Positions 44,396-53,619 of a stretch of 64,000 nucleotides of DNA are shown here, piece by piece (position 1 is the stretch's first letter; every line of letters starts with the position of its first letter). A model generated the notes under the pieces. That model was not told the origin of the DNA and ran no database searches. It saw only the letters and a list, made by a program, of their open reading frames with translations. The DNA is from Paenibacillus gorillae. GTDB lineage: Bacteria; Bacillota; Bacilli; Paenibacillales; Paenibacillaceae. The translations under genes and the position numbers were made by a program. The stretch covers positions 62,001 through 126,000 of the forward strand of contig NZ_CBVJ010000129.1 in the NCBI RefSeq assembly GCF_000513275.1, given 5' to 3'.

Positions 44396-47173
44396 TTAAA
44401 ACTCTTCTTCCAGGTTCTCTTCTTCATAGTATCGTTCATTGACGTAGCGTCCCGTAGCAGGATTCTCGTTAGTCAATTCGTTGATCGGATGTATCGTAAT
44501 GATTCCATTCTCATCGATAGTGAATTCGAATACGAGCCAATACAGTTCGTCAGCGCCAGTCGGAATCGTGAACTCGATTGGATTTTCCCAATCTGTTCCT
44601 TGAATCACTTGAACTTTTGCTCCCGAAGCTGTCATTGCTGGTGTTTGTGAGAAATTATGAACGTAGAACAGATACGTACCCGGAACGTTTTTACGAAGTG
44701 TCGTTGTTTCCGGACCATACGAGTTTACATCGTCCCAGTCGAGATCAACAATAAGCTCACCGTTTACCGTATAATCTTTTTTACTGTACCATGTGTGAAA
44801 TTGTCCGTTTCCATCAACTGCAGGTCCGATTAAATGAGAATCCAAGTCTTTAGGTTGCAGCCCCCACGTCAGTACAATACGAGTTTCGGATGCAAGTGGA
44901 ATTTTGATGGCTGTGAAGTTCTCATTCTGATTCACCACATTGCTTGCGGCAACACCAATTAAATACGATTTGATGTAGTCCGTGCCTTCGCCGCCAAGCT
45001 CACCTGTATAAATGCCGGCAGGAAGATTCACGAAGTACTTGCCGTTTGCATCTGTTGTTGCGATTGCGACGACATCGCCTGTTTTTGCATTCAAGCCTTT
45101 ACGAAATTTAATTGTCAGGTTTGCAACTGCATCTTCGTGAACATCGGTAATTTTACCGCCGAAGCCTGTGAGCTTAATGGAGCCGCTTTGGCTGCCAGCG
45201 AATTTCGTGAAGTTCGCATCATGCTGAACCGTTACATACAATGTTTTGCCGTAAGTGCTGATAGGCTGGAAGTTAATTTTACCATTCGAATAATTTAAGC
45301 CGCGCAGCTGCGTTTCTACACCGTTTAACGATGCTGTCACCTTAAAATGCTCCAAAGACAGATCTTCAATCTGTTGATCGAATTGAACATCGATTTGGCC
45401 ATTTGTAACTACGATGCCCGTAATTGTAGGATGTGTAACCGGCTGATAGACGGATACCGTTACAGGAACTTCAACATTGAAAGAACCGTAGTTAGCGGAG
45501 ATTGTTGTTGTACCTTCACCTACTGCTTTAACCACACCATAAACAACTTCAGCTACGGAAGACGAGGAGCTGTTCCAAGCAGCAATCTGGGTAAGGTCGA
45601 TGTCGCCTTGGCTTCTAACGCCGATCAGCACAATTTGCTTCGTTGCTCCTGCAGCCGTTAAATCCAGGGATTGCGGGTTATGAACAACGGCAGTAACCGA
45701 AGGGTCTGCAGCCATAACCGGAGGCGTAGTAAGACCGCCAAAATCAACATCATTCACATTCACTTGAGCAGAAGAAATGATACCCGCTCCAGCAAACGAT
45801 GCGATGGCATCAACGATCAGACGCGAGACAGACGAGCCTGCATACAGTTGAAAAGCGTTGTTTACAGCGCCTTGCAATACGTTCAGGTCGCCTATCGAAG
45901 CACCTTCTGCCAAGCTAATGTTAATTTGCTGAGCGTTCACATTTACCGTATCAAATGATCCGTTCAAAGTAACCGTAGCATTTTGCGGAATCGTGTTCGT
46001 AAGGCTGATCGGACCGATCTCGCCTGCAGCATTGGCTTGAATAATGCCGCCGGAACGCAATTCTACTTGCTGTACATCAGTGCCATTCTCCAGAACAAGA
46101 CGAATGCTGCCGTCACTTTTGTTCACAACTACAGTAGCCAGAATTGAGTTAGACACATGAATACTGTTAGGACCGCCGCCTTGAACGTTAGTCGTACCTG
46201 TTACCGTGACATTATCGAGCGTAACATCACCGAGGCCGATTGCCGAAGTAAGCGTAAGGTTGCCATTGATCGTCGTATCTTTCAGCGTAACGTCTGCTGC
46301 GCTGATGACAACATTACCAGTTAATGTACCCAAGCTGCGTGTGCCAGGCTCGTTAATCGTTGTTGTCGTTTCAGGGTTAGGCGTTGCTGTTGGCGTCGGC
46401 GTCGGATTAGAGCCATTGCCCGAGCCGCTGTTGCCGCCAGGGGACGTCGGTTTTTTGTCGTCCTCAGGCTTTTTGGTGCCCAGCGCGCTTACTTTATCAG
46501 CATAAGCCGCTTTATTAACGGCAAATTCATAGGCCAGACGCGCAAGCGCTTGACGGTCTGCTTTGCCCGACGGGTTAAAGCTAATGGAACCGTCGTTATT
46601 TGTGCTTCCTTTAATAAAGCCGATTTTGTAAGCGAAGGATACATGAGGCTTTGCCCATACCGATACGCTATTTAAATCAGACAAGCTGGTTTCCAAAGCT
46701 GCAGCTTTGGCTTGCTCTTCCCATCCGAAAGCGCGAATGAAGAAAACAGCCAATTCTTCTCTCGTTACCGTCTGGTTAGGGGAGAAGCTGCTCGCCGAAG
46801 TGCCCTGCGTAATGCCGGATTTAACAAGCGCTCCAACATAGCCGGCAAACCAGTCGCTGCTTGCTACGTCCTTGAAGGAAGCTGCGCCCGATAAATCTTC
46901 TTCTTTATTCAACGATAATACGAGCACTTTAGCCAGCTGTGCACGGGTCAAAGAGTCACCAGGCTTGAAGGTTCCGTCTGTGAATCCGGCCAAAATTCCT
47001 TTTTCAACAAGTGCAGTAATCTCTGCTTTAGCATACGATTGGTCAATATCCGATAACGATGTTGCTGCTGCTGTCTCCGCTGCGAAAGCGAAATAGTTGG
47101 TAGAGAAAATAGATAGAACCATTGCTAGAGCGAGTAGAATAGAAATTTTTCTTCGTGCTTGTTTTCTCAACAA
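44396..47173 (-). CDS. Large secreted S-layer-homology surface protein
   Basis: About 925 aa. A signal peptide (KISILLALAMVLSIFSTNYFA) is followed by three SLH domains (to about residue 240; LVEKGILAGFTDGTFKPG, TREELAVFFIRAFGWE, FNPSGKADRQALARLAYEFA), a Pro/Thr/Gly linker, a beta-helix-like repeat region, a BIG-type Ig domain, a carboxypeptidase-regulatory-like domain and a C-terminal DUF2135-like domain (VLTWGLQPKDLDSHLIGP). SLH domains bind pyruvylated wall polymer. The start is taken as TTG at 47173 after GGGAGAGA; the frame upstream to 47233 is less likely. Function unknown beyond surface display. Confidence 0.85.
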   Translation of the reverse strand: MLRKQARRKISILLALAMVLSIFSTNYFAFAAETAAATSLSDIDQSYAKAEITALVEKGILAGFTDGTFKPGDSLTRAQLAKVLVLSLNKEEDLSGAASFKDVASSDWFAGYVGALVKSGITQGTSASSFSPNQTVTREELAVFFIRAFGWEEQAKAAALETSLSDLNSVSVWAKPHVSFAYKIGFIKGSTNNDGSISFNPSGKADRQALARLAYEFAVNKAAYADKVSALGTKKPEDDKKPTSPGGNSGSGNGSNPTPTPTATPNPETTTTINEPGTRSLGTLTGNVVISAADVTLKDTTINGNLTLTSAIGLGDVTLDNVTVTGTTNVQGGGPNSIHVSNSILATVVVNKSDGSIRLVLENGTDVQQVELRSGGIIQANAAGEIGPISLTNTIPQNATVTLNGSFDTVNVNAQQINISLAEGASIGDLNVLQGAVNNAFQLYAGSSVSRLIVDAIASFAGAGIISSAQVNVNDVDFGGLTTPPVMAADPSVTAVVHNPQSLDLTAAGATKQIVLIGVRSQGDIDLTQIAAWNSSSSSVAEVVYGVVKAVGEGTTTISANYGSFNVEVPVTVSVYQPVTHPTITGIVVTNGQIDVQFDQQIEDLSLEHFKVTASLNGVETQLRGLNYSNGKINFQPISTYGKTLYVTVQHDANFTKFAGSQSGSIKLTGFGGKITDVHEDAVANLTIKFRKGLNAKTGDVVAIATTDANGKYFVNLPAGIYTGELGGEGTDYIKSYLIGVAASNVVNQNENFTAIKIPLASETRIVLTWGLQPKDLDSHLIGPAVDGNGQFHTWYSKKDYTVNGELIVDLDWDDVNSYGPETTTLRKNVPGTYLFYVHNFSQTPAMTASGAKVQVIQGTDWENPIEFTIPTGADELYWLVFEFTIDENGIITIHPINELTNENPATGRYVNERYYEEENLEEEF

Positions 47174-47233
47174 AATACAATCTCTCCCTTTTGTTTTGTT
47201 TCTTTTTAGAAAAATACTAGCTGACATCCCCAT

Positions 47234-47529
47234 TACTTATTTGCAAAATTCTATAATCATTACTCCTTTTATGATGATTTATTGAAAAATAGTAAATTTT
47301 CCAATAGTACAATAATACCATTAGAAGAATTAATTTCAACGATAAATGTTCCAAAATTATCCGATTTTATTAGAAGATAGCCTTTTGAATAGTGATATAG
47401 ATACAGATTAAGAGGGATGATTTGACTAACAGAAGGCAGTGGAAGCTTGGAGGTCTGGGCCATCAAGCTCATGCTGTTTGATGTTTGATGAAGGCTGCAG
47501 TGGAATGAACGATATATATAAAAAGACAA
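47234..47529. other. AT-rich leader region of the SLH gene
   Basis: About 300 bases, AT-rich, without a credible gene. Presumably contains the SLH gene promoter on the minus strand; I cannot single one out with confidence. Confidence 0.4.
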
Positions 47530-47563
47530 CAAAAAAACCTTCTACAGTCAAACTGTAGAAGGT
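47530..47563 (-). terminator. Terminator of the tRNA-Ser gene
   Basis: A 12-bp stem ACCTTCTACAGT / ACTGTAGAAGGT (47537-47548 with 47552-47563) followed on the minus strand by seven T. Confidence 0.93.
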
Positions 47564-47580
47564 TGTCATTTAAAAGTTAA

Positions 47581-47671
47581 TGGCGGAGAAGGTGGGATTC
47601 GAACCCACGCACGCTTTGACACGCCTAGCTGATTTCGAGTCAGCCCCCTTGGGCCTCTTGGGTACCTCTCC
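47581..47671 (-). tRNA. tRNA-Ser (anticodon CGA)
   Basis: A 91-nt class II tRNA with a long variable arm. Acceptor stem GGAGAGG pairs with CTTCTCC (one G-T), discriminator G and encoded CCA (47581-47583). The anticodon arm reads CTGACTCGAAATCAG with anticodon CGA, reading TCG codons. The T arm GTGGGTTCGAATCCCAC is canonical. Confidence 0.96.
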
Positions 47672-47741
47672 GCATGTAATAAATAATATAGCACAGCGGA
47701 TATCCCTTTGCAAGGGCTTGTGCTAACTTTTTTTGAAGGGT

Positions 47742-49487
47742 TCAAATAGCCGGCAAATACACCGTAATGCGAGTTCCCTCTCCCGCCTTCGAATGAACCT
47801 CTATCCGGCCATCATGGGCTTCTACGACCATTTTGGCAATGCTCATGCCGAGCCCTGTCCCTTCCGTCGACTCCTCTGTATTCGTCCCTCTGTAGTAACG
47901 ATCGAACAGCTTCTGGCGCGTAACAGAATCCATTCCCACGCCGTTGTCTTCAACCCGGATATACACTTCATCATTTACCATTCCACTGGATACCGTGACG
48001 ATGACATCGGCGGGATTATGTTTAACCGCATTGGAGATCAGGTTGCCAAAAAGACGCTGCAGCCACTTTTCATTGCCGTGAATGAACAAAGGAACATCCT
48101 CGCTCTCATAACGAAACTGCGCGGAAGAAAGCGTAGCATCATTCACATAAGCAAGTACAGATACACGAAGCAGCTCATTCAGCTCGATCCGGCTCCGGAC
48201 GATACCAGCAGTATGCTGCTGCTTCAGCTCGGATATATGGGAGAAATCGGTGATCAATTCCAGCATATATTCGCCTTTCTCGCGAATTTGCGTCCCCATG
48301 TCGCGCAATTCGTCCTCGGACCATGCTCCTGAGGCGCTGCTCTCTAGAATATAGCCGTACCCTTGAATCGTGGAGAGTGGTGTACGGAGATCATGAGAAA
48401 TGCCGGACATCCACTCCTCGCGCATCTGCTCCAGCTTCTTGCGGTCCTTCTCCGTCTGAGCCAATTGCTCGGCCATGCTGTAAAAGGACTGCAGCACCTC
48501 TTTGTACAGCCGGTAGCGCAGCTTCAACTGGCCTCTGCGGCGGAATAACTTCCGGCGGTCCCGCGGTGTAAGCACCTCTTCATACAGCCCCTTCCCCATG
48601 CGCTCAAACCACCCAGTGAACAGCAACAGCGGCCGTGCATAACGGTAGCCGTGCCACACCGACAGCGCCAGGGCAAATAGTAGAATGCCCGCTACAAGAA
48701 GCGAAAACTGCCATAACTGAGTGCTGTACATCCACTTGCTCGACCCGCTAATTTCCACATTAGGCGCATGGAGAATCCAGATCGGAAATCCCTCTTCTGA
48801 AGAGTAGATTGTAATGTTCGTATCGTAGGCGCCCGGCGATTGTCGCATCGCAATGATATCAAGCGGATCGTAATGACCGGTTTCCTCTGCTTTCTTCCCG
48901 ATTGCCTGCAGCTCTTCTCCCTTTGCATCCACAATGGTCAAATAGCTTCCGGTCTCCTTAAGCTTCTGCTCTAATGAAGGAATGTCCGCTTCCAGCACGA
49001 GCCCGCTGCTCCCACCATATTGCGCGTGCAGTCCGGCAAGACTCTCCAGCCCTGCATTCTTATACCCAAAAATAAAGAACAACGGGCTTGAAAACGTATC
49101 GTCCAATACACCTTTTATGTTGTAGCGGCCGTTTGATTTCCCGTCTTGAATTTGGACCAGATCGGCAAGCGTGTACGTTTGCGGCTGTTCCCCATGCGTA
49201 TTGACTTCGAAGATGACAGTTCCCTTCACATCGACCACCTGGAGCCAGGCATTGCGCTCGGTTATTACATCCTGCCACTGCTTGGACAATTGAATTTCAC
49301 CATTGGTGTAAAAGGTTCCTGCAACGATGCTTCCGAGCCCATTGGCCGGGAAATTCCGTTTAATCTCTTCCCGGGTCATCACGTTAACCATCACAAGCAC
49401 CATTGCAACCATCAGCCCGAAGACCACAATCGAATAAGCGGCCAGCTGATATGTAAAATGAATGGCCAATCTCCGCTGAAGCTTCAT
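47742..49487 (-). CDS. Sensor histidine kinase
   Basis: A 581-aa kinase. Membrane segments at about 14-36 and 259-281 enclose a large extracytoplasmic sensor (about 37-258). A cytoplasmic linker leads to the dimerisation domain with His365 in SGISHDLRTPLSTI and an ATPase domain with NLISNAVKHN, VEDNGVGMD and GTGLGMSI. The start codon overlaps the stop of the response regulator gene (ATGA), so they form one two-component system. The signal cannot be read from sequence; neighbouring transport or export genes are not in the operon. Confidence 0.93.
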   Translation of the reverse strand: MKLQRRLAIHFTYQLAAYSIVVFGLMVAMVLVMVNVMTREEIKRNFPANGLGSIVAGTFYTNGEIQLSKQWQDVITERNAWLQVVDVKGTVIFEVNTHGEQPQTYTLADLVQIQDGKSNGRYNIKGVLDDTFSSPLFFIFGYKNAGLESLAGLHAQYGGSSGLVLEADIPSLEQKLKETGSYLTIVDAKGEELQAIGKKAEETGHYDPLDIIAMRQSPGAYDTNITIYSSEEGFPIWILHAPNVEISGSSKWMYSTQLWQFSLLVAGILLFALALSVWHGYRYARPLLLFTGWFERMGKGLYEEVLTPRDRRKLFRRRGQLKLRYRLYKEVLQSFYSMAEQLAQTEKDRKKLEQMREEWMSGISHDLRTPLSTIQGYGYILESSASGAWSEDELRDMGTQIREKGEYMLELITDFSHISELKQQHTAGIVRSRIELNELLRVSVLAYVNDATLSSAQFRYESEDVPLFIHGNEKWLQRLFGNLISNAVKHNPADVIVTVSSGMVNDEVYIRVEDNGVGMDSVTRQKLFDRYYRGTNTEESTEGTGLGMSIAKMVVEAHDGRIEVHSKAGEGTRITVYLPAI

Positions 49488-50200
49488 CGCATCTCCGGCT
49501 CCTTCGCCAGCTTGTAGCCAAGCCCGCGCACCGTCAGCAGATGTGTGGGCATTCCCGGATCATGCTCAATCCGCTCGCGTATTCGCCGGATATGCACCAT
49601 GACTGTGTTGTCATCACCTAAGCCGTCAAGGCCCCATACCGCCTCATACAACTGTGTTTTGGAAAATACGATGCCAGGATGCTTGCAGAAGTGCAGCAGC
49701 AGCTGGAATACCTGAGCCGGGCAGCTGACAGGCTTGCCATCGACTAACAGCTCTCCCTCCGACTCATTCAACTGGAAGCGTCCGAAGCTGTAGACAGGCT
49801 TTATCGCTCTCGCTAATGGCTCTGAGGTCTCCCCCATCCTCCGTACTCGGGCTTTAATGCGCGCTGCGATTTCTAACGGGTTGAACGGCTTTAGAATATA
49901 ATCATCTCCCCCTACCGCGAAACCGTTAAGCACGTCTAGATCCGATACTTTTGCCGTGAGAAATAATATATAAGGATTGCCATAAGTGCGAAGCTTGGAA
50001 CAGAGCTCTAGGCCGTTGCCATCCGGAAGCATGACATCCAGGATAATGATATCCGCTCCATAGCGTTCGATTTGCTCCAGCGCCTCCCGGCAGCTGCCCG
50101 CTGTATATACTTGCTCGAAGCCTTCTTTAACCAACACCATACGCAGCATTTTCACAATGGAAGGCTCATCATCTACAATTAATATTTTACTCGTCATCAT
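49484..50200 (-). CDS. OmpR/PhoB-type response regulator
   Basis: A 238-aa regulator. The receiver has the acidic pair Asp10-Asp11, phospho-acceptor Asp55 (IILDVMLPDGNG) and Lys near 104 (YILKPFN). The C-terminal winged helix includes YEAVWGLDGLGDDNTVMVHI and ends in TVRGLGYKLAKEP. Partner of the downstream kinase by ATGA overlap. Starts MMTSKIL, so either Met may be used. Confidence 0.95.
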   Translation of the reverse strand: MMTSKILIVDDEPSIVKMLRMVLVKEGFEQVYTAGSCREALEQIERYGADIIILDVMLPDGNGLELCSKLRTYGNPYILFLTAKVSDLDVLNGFAVGGDDYILKPFNPLEIAARIKARVRRMGETSEPLARAIKPVYSFGRFQLNESEGELLVDGKPVSCPAQVFQLLLHFCKHPGIVFSKTQLYEAVWGLDGLGDDNTVMVHIRRIRERIEHDPGMPTHLLTVRGLGYKLAKEPEMR

Positions 50201-50340
50201 TATTCATCACCCACCAATAGGCTACCACATAAACCTTAACAGCAGTTTAACAAAACTGGCAAAAATTAAGCCATCGTTACAGTATTGTTTGTTTCCTATT
50301 CAATCTCCGCTGATAACCTGTTTATTGAGGTGATGGAGAT

Positions 50341-51552
50341 ATGAAGGAGACAACCGATTCAGTCAATCGTATTCGTATAATCGATGCGATTCGAGGGTTT
50401 AGTTTATTAGGCATCCTGATATGCAACATACTTATTTTCCAATACGGCATGTACGGAAAAGGAATGCTGGAGCTGTTCCATGCGTCCCCCGTAGACATTG
50501 CCGCTCATAACGTCCTGCTCGTTGTGGCTGAGGGCAGCTTTATGCCGATTTTTATGTTCCTGTTTGGCTACAGCCTACTTAAGCTTAGAGAGCGTTTGGT
50601 ACAGAGCGGGCTAAAGCCTTGGCGGGCGCTTTTCAGACGTTTTGCTTTATTGGCAGGAGCAGGTCTTCTCCATTCGATTCTGTTGTGGGACGGCGATATT
50701 TTACTTCCTTACGGCATTACCGGCTTTGTTCTTCTTCTATTTGTGAACCGCAAGCCTAAGACATTGCTGATCTGGGCGGTTATATTAGGGGTTCTATTCG
50801 CTGCTGCAACTTATGGCATGTATGAGCCTTCCCAAGGCGAAGACCCAAAAACAACAGAATACGTGCAGCGCTCGATCCCTATTTTAAGTGAAGGAAGCTA
50901 CGCCGACATTGCCAAATTCCGTGAAGAAAGCCCGCTCGATATTCCAGAAGCCGGCCTCATATTTGTAGCCCTTATGCTTCCTTTCATGCTGATGCCGATG
51001 TTCCTGCTCGGTATTGCCGCCGCTAAAAAAGGCTGGTTTCGCAATCCCCGGCAGGAGCGGACCGCTTATCAGTACGGCGCTGCTGTACTTCTGCCTGTAG
51101 GCCTCCTGTTGAAGGGATTTGGGGTAGGGATGTCCGAGACGCAAATCGGCCCCGTTCTTACTCAAATCGGCGGCCCCCTGCTTGCCTTGGGTTATCTGGC
51201 GGCATTCGCGTTGGTGCTCTCTCATCTGTCTAGATCGTCTTACTTGCTCAGAGCCTTTGAATCCGTTGGCCGCTTGAGCTTGACGAACTATTTGATGCAG
51301 ACCGTTATTTGCACCACCTTGTTCTATGGCTATGGCTTAGGCTGGTTCGGAAAAGTGGGCGTTATCACCGGCACACTGCTCGCCATCGTGATTTATGCGC
51401 TTCAAGCCATTGGATCAGCTTTGCTGCTCAAACGGGTGAAGCACGGCCCGTTCGAAATGCTGCTTCGCATCGGAACGTATTTCTCGCTTAACGGAAAGCT
51501 GCGCAATGTCCCGCAGTCCAAGCCAGTTCCCCCTGTTTCTGCCGACCTTTAA
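50341..51552 (+). CDS. DUF418 (YeiB-like) membrane protein
   Basis: A 403-aa polytopic membrane protein with about ten hydrophobic segments. RIRIIDAIRGFSLLGILICN at residues 10-29 is the start characteristic of YeiB/DUF418 proteins, and SVGRLSLTNYLMQTVICTTLFYGYGLGWFG lies in the C-terminal DUF418 domain. The family is related to acyltransferase-type membrane proteins; substrate unknown. TGAGGTGATGGAGAT precedes the ATG. It is divergent from the two-component operon, which may control it. Confidence 0.9.
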   Translation: MKETTDSVNRIRIIDAIRGFSLLGILICNILIFQYGMYGKGMLELFHASPVDIAAHNVLLVVAEGSFMPIFMFLFGYSLLKLRERLVQSGLKPWRALFRRFALLAGAGLLHSILLWDGDILLPYGITGFVLLLFVNRKPKTLLIWAVILGVLFAAATYGMYEPSQGEDPKTTEYVQRSIPILSEGSYADIAKFREESPLDIPEAGLIFVALMLPFMLMPMFLLGIAAAKKGWFRNPRQERTAYQYGAAVLLPVGLLLKGFGVGMSETQIGPVLTQIGGPLLALGYLAAFALVLSHLSRSSYLLRAFESVGRLSLTNYLMQTVICTTLFYGYGLGWFGKVGVITGTLLAIVIYALQAIGSALLLKRVKHGPFEMLLRIGTYFSLNGKLRNVPQSKPVPPVSADL

Positions 51553-51570
51553 GCGCATTATGTACGAAAA

Positions 51571-51606
51571 AAAGCGGATGATGCCCTCGCATCATCCGCT
51601 TTTTCA
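51571..51606. terminator. Bidirectional terminator between DUF418 and gbsR genes
   Basis: A 12-bp stem AAAGCGGATGAT / ATCATCCGCTTT with A run on the left and T run on the right, so it works for both convergent genes. Confidence 0.93.
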
Positions 51607-51618
51607 ATTGGAGCCCTG

Positions 51619-52176
51619 CTATTCTTCCTTAGGAATAAGTGTGAAAATATCCCCGTTTTCGAAGGAATCGATCAATCGCTCCAGCCATTTATAATATTTC
51701 ATCGATTCCAGCATCTTCAACCGATCATGCTCCAGCACTTTCATAAAGACGGCGTCCTCGCTATATTTCTCCTCAAGCGTTTCAATTTCTTTCATACATT
51801 TGCGCAAAGCGCTTCTGTTCTGCTCAACGGCCTTTCTCCACTTAATGGAGAAGAAATCGGCGAAGTTTTGATGCCAATCCGGCTCCACTTCGTATAAGTC
51901 CTTCCGCGAGCCTTTTCCCCATACTTTATTAATCATTTTCAAATCATGGAGCGTGCGCATACCTGTGCTGATCGACGTCTTACTGAGCCCCATCGCCTCG
52001 CTCATTTCATTCAAGGTAACAGGCTCCTGATTAAAGTACATATTGCCGTACAAATGACCAATAGACAATGTAATGCCATATAAGTCCATATTTTTACCGA
52101 TTGACTCGATCGCGCGACGACGTGTATGCAGCAGCTGTTCCCGTTGCTCGTCTGTCAGATCTGCAAGTTCATTCAT
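51619..52176 (-). CDS. GbsR/OpcR-type MarR-family repressor of betaine uptake
   Basis: A 185-aa regulator. The winged helix (about 40-95) contains YFNQEPVTLNEMSEAMGLSKTSISTGMRTL, as in GbsR, OpcR and OpuAR. The first helix region has ESIGKNMDLYGITLSIGHLYG, the family's typical lead-in. The ATG at 52176 follows AGGAGGAAAATC; a longer frame to 52302 runs into the operator. Divergent from opuA, with an inverted repeat in the shared space (52303-52329). Such repressors respond to choline or osmotic state. Confidence 0.9.
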   Translation of the reverse strand: MNELADLTDEQREQLLHTRRRAIESIGKNMDLYGITLSIGHLYGNMYFNQEPVTLNEMSEAMGLSKTSISTGMRTLHDLKMINKVWGKGSRKDLYEVEPDWHQNFADFFSIKWRKAVEQNRSALRKCMKEIETLEEKYSEDAVFMKVLEHDRLKMLESMKYYKWLERLIDSFENGDIFTLIPKEE

Positions 52177-52302
52177 GATTTTCCTCCTGAGGGAACCTGA
52201 TTGCTCCCAATAAATCCTACATCTTGTATTGTAAACAGAGCTTATCCGCATGTAAAGATTCGTTCTCGACCGGAAAAAGGAGTTATCAAGAGTATTCGGC
52301 AT

Positions 52303-52329
52303 GTACAGTACGTAAAGTTTAAACTGTAC
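52303..52329. promoter_or_regulatory. Putative GbsR-family operator
   Basis: A 7-bp inverted repeat GTACAGT (52303-52309) and ACTGTAC (52323-52329) with a 13-base AT-rich spacer, in the divergent space between gbsR and opuA and about 25 bases upstream of the opuA -35. Confidence 0.6.
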
Positions 52330-52353
52330 GTTCTATATCGTCTCTCACCCGTT

Positions 52354-52383
52354 TTGACCCTTACAAAGTTAACCAGATACACT
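52354..52383 (+). promoter_or_regulatory. opuA promoter
   Basis: TTGACC (52354-52359) and TACACT (52378-52383), 18-base spacer, with transcription starting roughly 30 bases before the opuAA ATG. Confidence 0.65.
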
Positions 52384-52419
52384 ATTACAGGTGAGACCAC
52401 ATACAAAGGGGGCGCACTT

Positions 52420-53619
52420 ATGGCGATTATAGAAGCCAAAAAGCTTACAAAAATATTTGGGTCCGACCCCAAGAAAGCAGCTGCTTTATTAGATAAAGGT
52501 TGGTCCAAGGAAAAGATCCTAGCCGAAACCAAGCACACCGTTGGCGTTAATCAAGCCGACTTTATGATAGAGCCTGGCCAGATCTTTGTCATTATGGGCT
52601 TGTCCGGCAGCGGCAAATCGACACTGGTACGGCTGCTTAACCGGTTAATCGAGCCAACCTCCGGCCAATTGCTGTTTAACGGCACGGATGTACTAAAGAT
52701 GTCGCCGGAGCAGCTCCGGCAGTATAGACGCAAGCATATCGGCATGGTTTTTCAGAAATTTGCGCTGTTCCCGCATCGCACAGTCGTGCAGAACATCGAA
52801 TACGGCCTTGAAATCCAAGGCATCGATAAGAAGAAACGCAGGGAAATGGCGATGGAATCGCTGGAGCTTGTTGGTCTGAAGGGCTGGGAGAACAGCTATC
52901 CCGAGCAGCTTAGCGGCGGCATGCAGCAGCGTGTCGGGTTGGCTCGCGGCTTAGCGAACAATCCGGAAATTCTGCTTATGGATGAAGCCTTCAGCGCACT
53001 GGATCCGCTTATTCGGAAGGATATGCAGGATGAATTGATTGAGCTGCAGCTGAAAATGAAAAAAACGATCGTCTTCATCACCCATGACCTGGATGAAGCG
53101 CTGCGTATCGGCGATCAGATCGCTTTGATGAAGGACGGCAGCATCGTTCAAATCGGTACGCCGGAAGAAATTCTAATGCAGCCGGCCAACAAATATGTAG
53201 AGCGTTTCGTTGAAGACGTCGACTTATCGAAAGTGTTGACCGCTTCCCATGTCATGAAGAAGGCGGCGACGATTACGCCGGAGAAGGGCCCTCGTGTATC
53301 CCTGCAATTTATGAGGGAGCAAGGCGTGTCCAGCCTTTATGTCGTCGACAAGCGGATGCAGCTGCTTGGCATTATTACAGCCGAGGATGCCGTTCGATCC
53401 ATCAAAGAAGGTCTTCCGTTTGAATCGATTATTCAGACCGATGTGCCGACAGCATCTCCAGACACCGTACTCAACGATTTATTCGAAATGATGGGCCAAA
53501 TCCGTCTTCCCGTCGCTGTGATCGGGGAAAACAACCGGCTCAGGGGTGTCGTCGTTAAGGGAGCCGTTCTGGCGGCTCTATCCGGCAACTCGCTTGAGGA
53601 AGGAGGCCATGCGATATGA
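52420..53619 (+). CDS. opuAA: Glycine betaine/proline ABC transporter ATPase OpuAA
   Basis: A 399-aa ATPase of the OpuAA/ProV type. Walker A GLSGSGKST (60-68), signature LSGGMQQRVGLARG, Walker B ILLMDEAFSALDP and the switch His in FITHDLDEA; the C-terminus has two CBS domains (about 285-395) that sense ionic strength in relatives. The N-terminal GSDPKKAAALLDKGWSKEKI insertion is typical. AAAGGGGGCGCACTT precedes the ATG. First gene of opuA-ABC, overlapping the permease gene by four bases. Confidence 0.96.
   Translation: MAIIEAKKLTKIFGSDPKKAAALLDKGWSKEKILAETKHTVGVNQADFMIEPGQIFVIMGLSGSGKSTLVRLLNRLIEPTSGQLLFNGTDVLKMSPEQLRQYRRKHIGMVFQKFALFPHRTVVQNIEYGLEIQGIDKKKRREMAMESLELVGLKGWENSYPEQLSGGMQQRVGLARGLANNPEILLMDEAFSALDPLIRKDMQDELIELQLKMKKTIVFITHDLDEALRIGDQIALMKDGSIVQIGTPEEILMQPANKYVERFVEDVDLSKVLTASHVMKKAATITPEKGPRVSLQFMREQGVSSLYVVDKRMQLLGIITAEDAVRSIKEGLPFESIIQTDVPTASPDTVLNDLFEMMGQIRLPVAVIGENNRLRGVVVKGAVLAALSGNSLEEGGHAI

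Noticed and set aside
47269-47532. 87-codon minus-strand frame upstream of the SLH gene
   Set aside because: AT-rich, no ribosome site, no protein-like pattern, and it abuts the tRNA terminator.
47581-47671. tRNA-Ser as the attachment site of the decayed element
   Set aside because: The element ends near 44310, 3 kb away with the SLH gene between, and no second copy of the tRNA 3' end is seen at 38.7 kb.
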